From Sphingobacterium thalpophilum (GTDB lineage Bacteria; Bacteroidota; Bacteroidia; Sphingobacteriales; Sphingobacteriaceae), in the NCBI RefSeq assembly GCF_038396785.1, contig NZ_CP151087.1:2728001-2792000 (forward strand): a stretch of 64,000 bases of DNA, read 5' to 3'. Of this stretch, positions 26,508 through 36,723 are shown in pieces (position 1 is the first letter of the stretch; each line of letters starts with the position of its first letter). A model generated the notes under the pieces. The model was not told the origin of the DNA. It saw nothing but the letters and a program-made list of their open reading frames with translations, and ran no database searches. The translations under genes were made by a program, and so were the position numbers.

Positions 26508-27992
26508 TTATTTTCTAACTGATAATTCTTTAATCTCTTCTTCTGTCACTGAATCATATTTCTCTAATGACTCTTGGAAGTACTTAACTTGTTCCTCAGG
26601 GAATGCGCCTTCTTGAGCCAATTTAGTTTTATGTTGTAATGAAGATGATTTCAACAACAATTTCACTTCGGCGATAGCGATACCTGGTAAGAAACGTAAG
26701 AACAACAAGAATAATGTAAAGAATAATCCGATTGAACCTACAAAGATACCTACGTCTGTCCAAGTTGGGTAGAACATTGCCCAAGATGAAGGCAAGTAAT
26801 CACGGTGCAATGAAGTCACGATAATTACAAAACGCTCAAACCACATACCGATGTTTACAACAATCGATAAGATCCATGAGATTGGAATACTTGTACGGAT
26901 TTTTTTGAACCAGAATAACTGTGGAGAAATTACGTTACACGTCATCATTGACCAGTAAGCCCAAGCGTATGGACCCAACATACGGTTCTCGAAAGCATAC
27001 ATTTCGTATTCTGAACGAGAGTACATGGCGATAAACAACTCAGTCAAATAAGCCACACCTACGATAGAACCTGTCGTCATGATAATGATATTCATCGACT
27101 CAATGTGGAACATCGTGATGTAGTTCTCAAAGTTCATTACTTTACGTAAGATCAACAATAAAGTCTGTACCATCGCGAAACCAGAGAAGATCGCACCCGC
27201 CACGAAATATGGAGGGAAGATCGTTGTATGCCATCCAGGGATAACCGAAGTTGCAAAGTCCATGGATACGATCGTGTGTACAGAAAGTACCAGCGGAGTA
27301 GAAATACCTGCCAAGATCAATGACACGATTTCAAAACGTTGCCAAGTCTTAACTGAACCATTCCATCCGAATGATAATACAGAATAGATTTTTTGTTTTA
27401 ATCCAGTAGCACGGTCACGAATTGTCGCGATATCCGGCAACAAACCACAGTACCAGAATACCAAGGATACTGTAAAGTAAGTCGAGATCGCAAACGCATC
27501 CCATACCAAAGGAGAGTTGAAGTTTACCCAAAGTGATCCAAATTGATTTGGAAGTGGGAAAATCCAATAAGCCAACCAAGGACGACCCATGTGAGCTACA
27601 ACGTATGTAGCCGCACAGATTACCGCAAAGATCGTCATCGCCTCTGCAGAACGGTTGATTGAATTACGCCAGTTCTGGCGGAAGATTAATAATACAGCTG
27701 AAATCAACGTACCCGCGTGACCGATACCTACCCACCATACGAAGTCGGTGATATCCCAAGCCCAGCCTACAGTTTTATTCAGACCCCAAGCGCCGATACC
27801 TGTCCAAAAGGTATAACTAACGCTAACTACCCATAATAAAGCACCTAATACAGCAACGGTAAAACCAATCCACCATGCTTTATTCGGTTTATTTTCAACC
27901 GGTAGTAAGATATCATCCGTAATTTTTGCATACGTAATGTCCTTACCGGTCATTAATGGTTCTCTTAATATTGATTCGTTATGCGATGACAT
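26508..27992 (-). CDS. actC: Alternative complex III subunit ActC (NrfD/PsrC family)
   Basis: A 494-residue integral membrane protein with about ten helices, of the polysulfide reductase NrfD family. In alternative complex III this subunit holds the menaquinol site next to ActB. Typical pieces: FVWWVGIGHAGTLISAVL, MGRPWLAYWIFPLPN, VHTIVSMDFATSVIPGWH and MWFERFVIIVTSLHRDYLP. Gap to actB 29 bases, to actD 6. Confidence 0.95.
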   Translation of the reverse strand: MSSHNESILREPLMTGKDITYAKITDDILLPVENKPNKAWWIGFTVAVLGALLWVVSVSYTFWTGIGAWGLNKTVGWAWDITDFVWWVGIGHAGTLISAVLLIFRQNWRNSINRSAEAMTIFAVICAATYVVAHMGRPWLAYWIFPLPNQFGSLWVNFNSPLVWDAFAISTYFTVSLVFWYCGLLPDIATIRDRATGLKQKIYSVLSFGWNGSVKTWQRFEIVSLILAGISTPLVLSVHTIVSMDFATSVIPGWHTTIFPPYFVAGAIFSGFAMVQTLLLILRKVMNFENYITMFHIESMNIIIMTTGSIVGVAYLTELFIAMYSRSEYEMYAFENRMLGPYAWAYWSMMTCNVISPQLFWFKKIRTSIPISWILSIVVNIGMWFERFVIIVTSLHRDYLPSSWAMFYPTWTDVGIFVGSIGLFFTLFLLFLRFLPGIAIAEVKLLLKSSSLQHKTKLAQEGAFPEEQVKYFQESLEKYDSVTEEEIKELSVRK

Positions 27993-28021
27993 AGTATTTT
28001 TATTTCAAATATTGTACAAGA

Positions 28022-31000
28022 TTACGCCTCAAAAGTGTTTCTAACTTTTGTCATATAACCGATACCCGGTTGAACATTGATTTCCTCAAGTACGTAATAA
28101 ACACGCTCGTTGCGTAATGCTTTAGATACTTCTGATTCTGGATCATTTGCATCACCAAAGATAATTGCATTTGCAGAACATGCTTGTTGACAAGCCATTT
28201 GGATATCGCCATCTTTAACTTTGCGATTTTGAATCTTAGCTTGTAATTTACCTGCTTGAATACGTTGGATACACATTGAACATTTCTCCATTACCCCACG
28301 TGAACGAGTAACAACATCTGGATTCAATACCAATTGTGTGAACTCATTGTTCAAGTAGTTGTCAAAACGTGAATCATTCCAGTATGCAAACCAGTTGAAA
28401 CGACGAACTTTGAAAGGACAGTTGTTCGCACAGTAACGTGTACCAAAACAACGGTTATATGCCATATGGTTCAAACCTTCTGAAGAGTGTACTGTTGCCA
28501 ATACTGGACAAACCGTTTCACAAGGTGCGTGACCACAGTGTTGACACAACATCGGTTGGTGAACAACAGTGATATCTTCGAAATCCAAATCAGCCGAAGC
28601 TCTCGCAATTTCTTTCTCTTTTGTAAGATCTTGATCTTTTCCTTCGATTGTATAGTAACGGTCAATACGTAACCAGTGCATTTCACGACGACGACGAACC
28701 TCATCACGACCTACAACAGGAATATTATTTTCAACGTTACAAGCAACGATACAAGCACCACACCCTGTACATGCGTTCAAGTCGATCGCCATCACCCATT
28801 TGTGACCAGGTTGCTCATATTTGTTCCACAAATCGTATGTTTTGTGATTATCCGTAAAGCGGCCTGCCTCAGAGTTAGGATCTTTCAGATATTTCGCAAA
28901 TGTCGTTTCACGAATAACGTTACGACCTTCGATCGTGTGGTGTGTTTGTGTTTGTGCCAATTGGTAAGTACCAGACGCTTTCGCTACAGTTGCTTTAGCA
29001 ACACCTTGTACTGTACCATTGATGATAGAAGCAAAAGGGAATGCGTTTTTACCAACTTCATTACCTGCTTTACCAACTTTTGTACGGCCGTAACCTACAG
29101 CAACTGAAACTGTTCCTTGTGCTTGACCTGGTTGTTGTACAACTGGCAATTCCAATTCAACACCATTTGCTTTTACAGTTACTTTACCATCTTCACCCAA
29201 ACCTAATTTCTCAGCATCTTTCGGGTTAAGCGCAGCGTAGTTGTCCCAAGTTACTTTAGAAACCGGGTCAGGCAATTCCTGTAAATAAGCGTTGTTTGCG
29301 TAGCGACCGTCACGAAGACCAGCAGGCTCATAAAGTTTCAATTCAAACTCACCTGTAATCGCTTTGCTTGATGCCTCAATTGCCGAAGCTGCTGCTGCTG
29401 CATTTCCTGTAAATGCAGGAGCTGTTGCCGCTTTAGCACCTTTATATTCAAAACCAGTTTGCAATACAGCATCCCAGTTTTTCGTAGAACCTGCTAAGAT
29501 TTGTGTAGACCACAAGTTCTTAACGAAGTTGTACATATCGGTATCATTTCCTGCCCAAGTCAATAAGCTTTGCTCAGCTTGACGTGTTTTGAAAACAGGA
29601 TTAATTGTTGGTTGAACGATAGAGAACAAACCTTCTTTTGGATTCGCATCACCCCAAGATTCCAAGAACGTACTTGCTGGAGCAATCGCGGTCAATTCAG
29701 AAGCTGTTTCATCCGCACGTTGCGAAAATGATAAGGTGAAAGGAACTTGTTTCAACGCCGCTTTTACATCATCTGCTTTGAAGTAGTCATACACCGGGTT
29801 GCTATTCAAGAAGAACGCAACACCAACTTGACCTGATTTCGCTGCTGCTAAGAAAGCTTGGAACGAAGAATCCGAACCTTGGTATTGTTTAGAATAGTTA
29901 TCCAAATCGATGATTGTACCGTAAGCACCTAATGCAACGTTGATTGCATTCACTAATACTTGTACATTGACATCGTTAGATCCAGCAACAACAACTGCTG
30001 CGCCTTTGCTGTTCACCAATTCTTTCGCCGCTAGAGCGACACCTTTTTGTGCTTTTTTGTTTGCAGTAGCACCAGCCAAAGACTGACCAGTGATTGCATT
30101 ATATAAAGCAACCAATGTAGCACCTTCTTCCGAAGGTTTGATTGCGATACGTGCATCCGCATTTGTACCCGTCATGGAAAGACCAGACTCAAATTGCACG
30201 TGACGTGACATTTTGCCGTTTTTCAACGATTTATAATCACGGTTTTTAGCGTATTGTTGTGTATGCTCCTCACCTGCTAACCAAGTTCCTAAGAAATCAG
30301 CTGCAACGGAAACAATCACATTTGCCTTTTCAAAATTGTATGAAGGGACAACAGCTTTACCAAATGAAGCTTTATTCGCCTCGATAATACCGCTGTAAGA
30401 AACAGCATCGTATTGTACATGGTTAACTGTTGGGAATTTCGTTGCGAAAGCAGCGATAGCCGCCAACGTTGAAGGACTGTTTACGGTGTTAGAAACGATC
30501 GTAATTTGTTTACCAGAAGATGCTGCTGCATTCAAAGCTTTAACAACCTCCCCATCCAATTTAGACCACTCAACATCTTGACCTTTCAATTGCGCCTGTT
30601 TCAATTTGGACTCATCATATAAATCCAATACAGAAGCAGCAGTCGTTGAATCCAAACCTTGGTTCAAACCAATTGCATTCGGGTTAGGCTCAACATTGAT
30701 CGGACGACCTTCACGAGTTTTAACCAAGATGCTTTGACCGTTGAACGTCGAAGCATAATAGTTAGGGATACCTGGAGTTACCTCTTCAGGTTTAATCAAA
30801 TAAGGAACTGCCTTATGCACAGGAGTACGGTTACAAGCCGCTAAAGAAACAGCACCCAAACCAAATCCTAATGCTTTCAAGAAGTCACGGCGAGGAGTTT
30901 TAGTACTCAAGCCAGCTTCGTTTAATACATCTTCTACAGGAATAGATTCGGCAAACTCACCCTTGCTTCCTTCAACGAAAGCATGAGTTTGATTTAACTC

Positions 31001-31036
31001 TTCCAAACCTTTCCAATATTTTTTATTGCTATCCAT
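28022..31036 (-). CDS. actB: Alternative complex III subunit ActB (molybdopterin-like plus iron-sulfur domains)
   Basis: A 1004-residue peripheral subunit. A twin-arginine signal with lipobox (TPRRDFLKALGFG then SLAAC) directs folded export and lipid attachment. The large first part resembles molybdopterin oxidoreductases but has no obvious molybdenum ligand or N-terminal iron-sulfur cluster. From about residue 755 a four-cluster ferredoxin domain follows: CTGCGACIVACNVEN, CQHCGHAPCETVCP, CFGTRYCANNCPF and CSMCIQRI with CQQACSANA. It passes electrons from quinol to the ActA hemes. Confidence 0.96.
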   Translation of the reverse strand: MDSNKKYWKGLEELNQTHAFVEGSKGEFAESIPVEDVLNEAGLSTKTPRRDFLKALGFGLGAVSLAACNRTPVHKAVPYLIKPEEVTPGIPNYYASTFNGQSILVKTREGRPINVEPNPNAIGLNQGLDSTTAASVLDLYDESKLKQAQLKGQDVEWSKLDGEVVKALNAAASSGKQITIVSNTVNSPSTLAAIAAFATKFPTVNHVQYDAVSYSGIIEANKASFGKAVVPSYNFEKANVIVSVAADFLGTWLAGEEHTQQYAKNRDYKSLKNGKMSRHVQFESGLSMTGTNADARIAIKPSEEGATLVALYNAITGQSLAGATANKKAQKGVALAAKELVNSKGAAVVVAGSNDVNVQVLVNAINVALGAYGTIIDLDNYSKQYQGSDSSFQAFLAAAKSGQVGVAFFLNSNPVYDYFKADDVKAALKQVPFTLSFSQRADETASELTAIAPASTFLESWGDANPKEGLFSIVQPTINPVFKTRQAEQSLLTWAGNDTDMYNFVKNLWSTQILAGSTKNWDAVLQTGFEYKGAKAATAPAFTGNAAAAASAIEASSKAITGEFELKLYEPAGLRDGRYANNAYLQELPDPVSKVTWDNYAALNPKDAEKLGLGEDGKVTVKANGVELELPVVQQPGQAQGTVSVAVGYGRTKVGKAGNEVGKNAFPFASIINGTVQGVAKATVAKASGTYQLAQTQTHHTIEGRNVIRETTFAKYLKDPNSEAGRFTDNHKTYDLWNKYEQPGHKWVMAIDLNACTGCGACIVACNVENNIPVVGRDEVRRRREMHWLRIDRYYTIEGKDQDLTKEKEIARASADLDFEDITVVHQPMLCQHCGHAPCETVCPVLATVHSSEGLNHMAYNRCFGTRYCANNCPFKVRRFNWFAYWNDSRFDNYLNNEFTQLVLNPDVVTRSRGVMEKCSMCIQRIQAGKLQAKIQNRKVKDGDIQMACQQACSANAIIFGDANDPESEVSKALRNERVYYVLEEINVQPGIGYMTKVRNTFEA

Positions 31037-31073
31037 TTAAGCTGTATATAAGATTGCGTATTTCAAATAATTA

Positions 31074-32336
31074 TTAATAGTGACACTTACCACACTCAAG
31101 ACCACCGATCATGGCTGCAGTCATTTTCTCACCTTTCTTAATTCTTTCGTGTGCTTTAATCAAATCTTCATAGTATTTGTTATCCGATTTGATATCTGTC
31201 TTTTTGTGACAATCAACACACCATTTCATCGTCAATGGAGAGTATTGGTATACTTCTTCCATATTTTGGATTGGACCGTGACAAGTTTGACACTCAACAC
31301 CAGCTACCACAACGTGTTGTGAGTGGTTGAAGTAAGCAAAGTCAGGTAAGTTGTGAATACGAACCCATTGAATTGGTTTCGGATTGTTACCGTAAGTACG
31401 CGTATCAGGATTCCAATCCAATGCACGATAGATTTTAGCAATTTCCGGAGAAATTTCACCATCATAATGCTCTGAAGCAGTGATTGTATTGTGACAGTTC
31501 ATACATACGTTGGCCGATGGAATAGACGCATTTTTAGATTTAAATGCTCCACCGTGACAGTATTGACACTCAATTTTGTTAACACCAGCGTGGATTTGGT
31601 GAGAGAACTTAATTGGTTGAACCGGCTGATAGCCTTGGTGAACACCAACGTTCCACATTGTTTTCCAACCACCTACAGCTAATAATGCAACTAACATCAA
31701 GACTGTAAAGCCAACCAACTTCTTGTTCTTAACGAATGCTTTCGCAAACTTCACAAAACGTTGGCTATCTTCTGGCTCTTGTTGCGCAGCAATAGCTTCT
31801 TGGTTCTTAGCAATTACATTTTCTAAGGTACGGATCACACGATTCAACACCACGATAACGACAACAGCCAAAACAACAACTGCGATCAAGCCCAAAATCA
31901 TGAACATAGACGCGTTATCATCTTTAGCTCCAGCGCCACCAGCAGCAGCCTCTTTCGGTTTCTCCTTAGAAGCATCTGTGATATACACTAATACCGACTT
32001 GATCTGATCGTCAGATAAATCAGTAAAAGAAGTCATCACAAGCTTGTTGTTCTCTTCGAAGATTTTAACTGCATCAGCATCGCCAGACGCAATTAAAGCC
32101 TGAGAGTTCTTGATCCACTTGACTAACCAAGCTTCGTCTTTCGTCTCTGGAATCCCCTTTAAAGCAGGACCAACCACTTTTCTGTCAATGGCGTGACAGG
32201 ATGTACACTTAGATTTGAAGATTTTTTCACCTTCCTTGACATCTTGCGCATGCAACGTCGTAACGGCAAATAATAGCATCAAACTCGTTGACACCACCCT
32301 CGCAAGGCTTCCCAAAACGGATGAGATAGTTCTCAT
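31074..32336 (-). CDS. actA: Alternative complex III multiheme cytochrome c, ActA
   Basis: A 420-residue exported cytochrome and the first gene of the cluster. Six CxxCH sites are present: CTSCH in an N-terminal class I cytochrome domain (about residue 45), then CQYCH, CMNCH, CQTCH, CVDCH and CGKCH in the C-terminal pentaheme domain. A membrane helix (about 147-168) and a second one (about 210-230) lie between the two parts. The ATG at 32336 is preferred over a GTG at 32345. A promoter lies 85 bases upstream. Confidence 0.95.
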   Translation of the reverse strand: MRTISSVLGSLARVVSTSLMLLFAVTTLHAQDVKEGEKIFKSKCTSCHAIDRKVVGPALKGIPETKDEAWLVKWIKNSQALIASGDADAVKIFEENNKLVMTSFTDLSDDQIKSVLVYITDASKEKPKEAAAGGAGAKDDNASMFMILGLIAVVVLAVVVIVVLNRVIRTLENVIAKNQEAIAAQQEPEDSQRFVKFAKAFVKNKKLVGFTVLMLVALLAVGGWKTMWNVGVHQGYQPVQPIKFSHQIHAGVNKIECQYCHGGAFKSKNASIPSANVCMNCHNTITASEHYDGEISPEIAKIYRALDWNPDTRTYGNNPKPIQWVRIHNLPDFAYFNHSQHVVVAGVECQTCHGPIQNMEEVYQYSPLTMKWCVDCHKKTDIKSDNKYYEDLIKAHERIKKGEKMTAAMIGGLECGKCHY

Positions 32337-32420
32337 ATTTAGCACTTTATACTATTTATTTGTGAATGTAAAAAATTAACTCCCATGGTTAAAGGAGCCA
32401 CTACCCCCCTAACAATGCCA

Positions 32421-32453
32421 CAAAAGTATGATTTATTAACAAATCGCTGACAA
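32421..32453 (-). promoter_or_regulatory. Promoter of the act-cytochrome oxidase cluster
   Basis: On the minus strand TTG (32453-32451) and TACTTTTG (32428-32421) are 22 bases apart, close to the Bacteroidota consensus. The predicted start near 32414 gives a leader of about 80 bases before actA. Confidence 0.6.
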
Positions 32454-32835
32454 TTTTGTGACCTTTAATATCAATTTATAATCATTCTAAACAAATGCGT
32501 TTAAACAAGGATAAAAACAGCATTAAGCTATTAAAGTGGTTCCATCGCTACAACTTTTCATTTGGATAGCCACTCAAATATAAGACAATTCCATGACAAT
32601 TTAAAATACTCAAAATAACAGATCGCAGAAGACACAAAAGGTTTTTTTTCGACTTAATTTCCGTAACTTTATCAAGATGAATGGAGAACTTTTTCAAAAT
32701 GAATGGAGATGTTCAGGGTCAAGTCGCAAACTAACAATAAAAGAATCTGGATAATATCTTTATATAGAAGGAATAGCTCATTCTTATTGCGTAGTTCCTA
32801 GTAAAGCCAGCTTCAACACCAAACACACGACAACA
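32454..32835. other. Intergenic region between actA and msrB
   Basis: No gene that I can support. On the plus strand TAACTTTA (32664-32671) is a possible -7 box for msrB. Just after it ATGAATGGAGA occurs twice, 22 bases apart (32677 and 32699), opening only a 25-codon frame. The remainder is AT-rich with no clear structure. Confidence 0.5.
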
Positions 32836-33216
32836 ATGGAAACAAACAAAAAATACAACCCGTTAAGTAAAGAAGAGGAATACATTATTATACATAAGGG
32901 AACTGAACGGCCTTTTACCGGCGAACTTTTAGACAATAAGCTCAAAGGAACTTATATCTGCCGCCGTTGTGACAGCCCACTATACCGTTCGGAGTCAAAA
33001 TTTGAATCCGGCTGTGGCTGGCCAAGTTTTGATGATGAAATTCCTGGGGCAATTACAAGGATCACCGATGCAGATGGCCGCCGCACTGAAATCCTTTGTA
33101 GTAACTGTGGCGCGCATTTAGGCCACGTATTCCTCGGAGAAGGCTTTACGACAAAAAACACGCGTCACTGCGTTAATTCTATTTCAATGAAATTTGTAGC
33201 CGATACTACGAAGTAG
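32836..33216 (+). CDS. msrB: Peptide-methionine (R)-S-oxide reductase MsrB
   Basis: MsrB reduces the R form of methionine sulfoxide in proteins, a repair step after oxidative damage. The 126-residue protein is a complete single-domain MsrB: zinc cysteines CRRC (42-45) and CSNC (about 88-91), [15 protein letters not shown], and the catalytic cysteine in [10 protein letters not shown]. No signal peptide, so it acts in the cytoplasm. The stop overlaps that of the convergent lacI-type gene by 11 bases. Confidence 0.95.
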   Translation: METNKKYNPLSKEEEYIIIHKGTERPFTGELLDNKLKGTYICRRCDSPLYRSESKFESGCGWPSFDDEIPGAITRITDADGRRTEILCSNCGAHLGHVFLGEGFTTKNTRHCVNSISMKFVADTTK

Positions 33217-34216
33217 CTTTCACTTTAGTCGACTCACGAACTTTCAGTTCACAAGGCAACACCATTCTACGTGTTGCTTTTATTTTGCCCTGAAGACGCA
33301 GCAACAAAATATTGATCAGATTCTCCGCAATGTCCTTGATCGGCTGCGAAACAACCGTAATAGCAGGTTCGACCAGCTTAAAAACCGTATGGTCGTCAAA
33401 AGCAATCACCGCCGGCATCGTAAAATTAAATTTTTTGGAAGCCTTCAAACCCGAAATCGCCAGATAGTTCGTAGAGAACAAAACGGCATCCAGTCTGTTT
33501 TCACAGATAAACTCCTGCAATAGTTCCATTGCTTCCTCATCCGAAGCATCCATCTGAATCTTTTGAATAAAACTTTGTTGCTTATTATTATCCATAGCCT
33601 TCATATAGCCATCTGAACGCTCTTTCATTTGGGTCTGATCCGAATAGAGCGATACAAATCCGATACGTCTATAACCTTGTTGACACAAATGGTTACTGGC
33701 ATCAAAGGCCCCCTGAAAATTGTCTGCACCAACATAGTCTGTTTCAAGCCCCGGAAAATAACGGTCAAAGAGCACAACCGGAATATTATTCTGCTGCAAC
33801 TGTTTTACGGTATCTTCCAAACCATCGGAAGGCGTAATAATAAAACCATCTACCTGACGATCGTAAAACATCTGGATTAACTCTTTCGCTTTTTCTACAT
33901 CATTGTTGGTACTACAATAAATAATACGATAGCCCTGCTCATAGACCTTACTTTCGATCAGACGAGCAATATTCCCAAAAAAGGGATTGGAAATATCTTC
34001 GATAATTAAACCCAAAATCTTTGTCTTCCCTGTGCGCAGACTTTTCGCCAATTCGTTGGGCTTATAGCCGACCTTTTTGACATAGTCCAAAACCCGCTTA
34101 GTCAAAGCCTCACTAATACGCTTTTCTTTTGCCTTATCATTCAAAATAAAGGACACAGTAGTTACAGAAATCCCCAACGCCTTTGCGATATCACTGATCA
34201 GAATACGTTTCTTCAT
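33206..34216 (-). CDS. LacI family transcriptional regulator
   Basis: A 336-residue repressor with the LacI helix-turn-helix at the N-terminus ([20 protein letters not shown], residues 8-27, hinge [14 protein letters not shown]) and a periplasmic-binding-protein-like sensor domain: [42 protein letters not shown] and [12 protein letters not shown]. The sensor should bind a sugar. It is divergent from the GH92 gene, 147 bases away, with three TTTACTAA-like sites between them, so it probably controls that gene and perhaps itself. Confidence 0.93.
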   Translation of the reverse strand: MKKRILISDIAKALGISVTTVSFILNDKAKEKRISEALTKRVLDYVKKVGYKPNELAKSLRTGKTKILGLIIEDISNPFFGNIARLIESKVYEQGYRIIYCSTNNDVEKAKELIQMFYDRQVDGFIITPSDGLEDTVKQLQQNNIPVVLFDRYFPGLETDYVGADNFQGAFDASNHLCQQGYRRIGFVSLYSDQTQMKERSDGYMKAMDNNKQQSFIQKIQMDASDEEAMELLQEFICENRLDAVLFSTNYLAISGLKASKKFNFTMPAVIAFDDHTVFKLVEPAITVVSQPIKDIAENLINILLLRLQGKIKATRRMVLPCELKVRESTKVKATS

Positions 34217-34255
34217 GTAGTAGTAGTAGGTTTGTTAAGTTTTTTATTACGAAGC

Positions 34256-34330
34256 TTACTAAAGTAAAAAATTTAACGACAATTTACTAAAATAATAATA
34301 AAATTGCGCTAAAAGGTTTTATTTACTAAT
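34256..34330. promoter_or_regulatory. Three TTTACTAA-like repeats, candidate LacI-regulator sites
   Basis: TTACTAAAGTAA at 34256-34267 is palindromic at its ends; TTTACTAAA at 34283-34291 and TTTACTAAT at 34322-34330 share its core. The last one overlaps the -7 box of the GH92 promoter. Binding by the adjacent LacI-type protein is inferred. Confidence 0.4.
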
Positions 34331-34334
34331 TTTA
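34304..34334 (+). promoter_or_regulatory. Promoter of the GH92 gene
   Basis: TTG at 34304-34306, a 20-base spacer, then TAATTTTA at 34327-34334. Predicted start near 34341, 23 bases before the ATG. Confidence 0.6.
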
Positions 34335-34363
34335 AGCAGTTTTCAAATACCCGAACAAAACCT

Positions 34364-36646
34364 ATGACAGGAAATAAACTATTCAAAACAGTGTTGGGCA
34401 CACTAATTTTGCCATTTTGTGCGCAAGCCCAGCAAAATCTTACACAATATGTCAACCCCTTTATTGGTTCCGCGGATCATGGCCACGTGTTTGTTGGTGC
34501 CAACGTACCTTTAGGTGCAGTACAATTGGGGCCTACCCAAATTCCACAGATTTGGGACAAGTTCAACGGATGGGACTGGTGCAGTGGATACAATTACAAA
34601 AGCCAGGAAATTTTGGGTTTTACCCATACACACCTGAGCGGAACAGGTATCGGTGACCTCAACGACCTCATGATCGTTCCAGCCAACGGAAAATTACAAT
34701 TAACGCCAGCGGAATTCAATAAAATGAATACAGGTTATGGCTCTTCCTTCAAAAAGGAAAATGAGGTTGCCAAACCCGGATTCTATAGCGCTTATTTAGA
34801 TGACTATCAGGTACAGGCCAACCTGACAGCAACCGAACGTGTTGGCTATCACCAATATCGCTATGAAAAAACAGACAATGCGCATATTTTGGTCGACTTA
34901 GGCTACCATATCAATTGGGATAAACCGACAGACACCTACATCAAACAGGTGAACGACTCGACCTTTGTTGGTTACCGCTTTTCAACAGGATGGGCAGCTG
35001 ACCAAAAATTGTATTTTGCCATCAGAACTTCCCAGCCGATACAAAAAGTAAGATTTTTTGACGGTAAAGAAGAAAAATTAGGCCAAACAACATTTAAAGG
35101 ACAGGCAATCAAAGCGGCTTTATTCTTTGATGCTGTTAAAAACAAAACCATCGAACTTAAAGTCGGTATTTCTCCAGTAAGCTCGACCAATGCCCTGAAT
35201 AATATCAATGCAGAGATCCCGGGCTGGAATTTTGAAAAAGTAAAACAAGAAGCCGATCAGCGTTGGAATAAAACCTTAAATAAGATTCAATTTGAAGCCG
35301 ACAAAGATACGAAGACAATCTTCTATACGGCATTATACCATACCTACTTCGCTCCTACCATCTTCAACGATGCCAATGGCGATTATTTAGGAACTGACAA
35401 ACAAGTATACGAGAAACAGGATTTTGTCAACCATACGGTATTTTCGCTTTGGGATACTTACCGTGGCCTTCATCCTTTGATGACGATCTTGGAGGATCGT
35501 AAAATCAACCAGGATTTTATCAAAACCATGTTGGCGATCTATCAACAACAAGGTAAATTGCCCATGTGGCACTTACAAGGTAATGAAACCAATACAATGG
35601 TTGGATTACCTGCGATTCCAGTCATTGCGGATGCCTTCTTAAAAGGGATTATTGACGAGAAAGATTATCCTTTGGTTTGGGAAGCTGTAAAAACCACAGC
35701 CATGGGCAACGATCACGGCCTCAAATATGCTCGTGAACTGACTTATATCCCGATCGACAGCATGCCGAATGAATCTGTAGCATGGGCATTAGAATATGCG
35801 ATTGCCGACTTTGGTGCCTATAAAATTGCTGAAAAACTAGGTAAAACAGAAGACGCTGCCTATTTCAAAAAACGTTACAAACTATATGAGCAGTATTTTG
35901 ACAAAGAAGTAGGTCATTTCGTCGGTAAAAAAGCCAATGGCGACTTCCGCAGACCTTTCGACCCATTGATGGCCAAACACCGTGAGAATGATTATTGCGA
36001 AGGAAATGCATGGCAATATACCTGGTTAGTACCTCAAGATGTCAAAGGTCTGATCAATCTTTTCGGTGGCGAGGAGAAATTTTTGAAAAAACTGGATTAT
36101 TTTACGACCATGTCATCGGATCTTGGTGGTGAAGCTTCTCCAGATATTTCAGGACTAATCGGCCAATATGCGCAAGGGAACGAACCAAATCACCATATCC
36201 CTTACTTATATGCTTACGCTGGACAACCTTGGAAAGGTGCAGCCTTAGCCCGTAAAGCGATGACGGAGTTTTACACAAACAGTCCAGCTGGTCTATGTGG
36301 CAATGATGACGTCGGACAAATGAGTGCCTGGTATGTGTTCTCAGCGATGGGCTTCTATCCACTGAATGCAATGAGTGGTGTTTATGTCTTCGGATCACCG
36401 ATGATGCAACATGCGAACATCAATTTACCAAATGGCAAAACGTTAGCGATCGATGTTAAAAATCAAGGTAAATCAAATCAATACATTAAATCGATCAAAT
36501 TGAATGGTAGACCTTATGCTAAGTCGTTCATTACACATGCACAGCTTTTAGAAGGCGGACAGATGGAAATCGAGATGAGTGCTACACCAAACAAAAACTT
36601 TGGTAAAAACAAAGCCGATTGGCCTTCAAGTATTGACAATAATTAA
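34364..36646 (+). CDS. GH92 alpha-mannosidase, exported
   Basis: Family 92 enzymes are calcium-dependent exo-alpha-mannosidases that trim mannose from N-glycans and yeast mannans. The 760-residue protein has a signal peptide (ending CAQAQQ near 23), the N-terminal beta-sandwich beginning YVNPFIGSADHGHVFVGANVP, and the catalytic (alpha/alpha)6 barrel. Key motifs are intact: GNEPNHHIPYLY (near 605), the catalytic-loop GNDDVGQMSAWYVFSAMGF (near 645) and LWDTYRGLHPL. No lipobox, so it is probably periplasmic or secreted. It is separate from the SusCD modules but likely acts in the same nutritional program. Confidence 0.94.
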   Translation: MTGNKLFKTVLGTLILPFCAQAQQNLTQYVNPFIGSADHGHVFVGANVPLGAVQLGPTQIPQIWDKFNGWDWCSGYNYKSQEILGFTHTHLSGTGIGDLNDLMIVPANGKLQLTPAEFNKMNTGYGSSFKKENEVAKPGFYSAYLDDYQVQANLTATERVGYHQYRYEKTDNAHILVDLGYHINWDKPTDTYIKQVNDSTFVGYRFSTGWAADQKLYFAIRTSQPIQKVRFFDGKEEKLGQTTFKGQAIKAALFFDAVKNKTIELKVGISPVSSTNALNNINAEIPGWNFEKVKQEADQRWNKTLNKIQFEADKDTKTIFYTALYHTYFAPTIFNDANGDYLGTDKQVYEKQDFVNHTVFSLWDTYRGLHPLMTILEDRKINQDFIKTMLAIYQQQGKLPMWHLQGNETNTMVGLPAIPVIADAFLKGIIDEKDYPLVWEAVKTTAMGNDHGLKYARELTYIPIDSMPNESVAWALEYAIADFGAYKIAEKLGKTEDAAYFKKRYKLYEQYFDKEVGHFVGKKANGDFRRPFDPLMAKHRENDYCEGNAWQYTWLVPQDVKGLINLFGGEEKFLKKLDYFTTMSSDLGGEASPDISGLIGQYAQGNEPNHHIPYLYAYAGQPWKGAALARKAMTEFYTNSPAGLCGNDDVGQMSAWYVFSAMGFYPLNAMSGVYVFGSPMMQHANINLPNGKTLAIDVKNQGKSNQYIKSIKLNGRPYAKSFITHAQLLEGGQMEIEMSATPNKNFGKNKADWPSSIDNN

Positions 36647-36723
36647 CTGAAAAATTGTCAGTAAAACATTACTGGATTAATATTTGTTAATACCCTAATA
36701 ACATATTTAAGGAGAAATAAAAC

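Noticed and set aside
28471..29229. Long plus- and minus-strand frames inside actB
   Set aside because: They are rich in Cys, Thr and Arg in the way expected of shadow frames of an iron-sulfur protein gene, with no start signals.
32677..32754. 25-codon frame starting at a repeated ATGAATGGAGA
   Set aside because: No conservation can be judged and the composition is not distinctive; the direct repeat is short.
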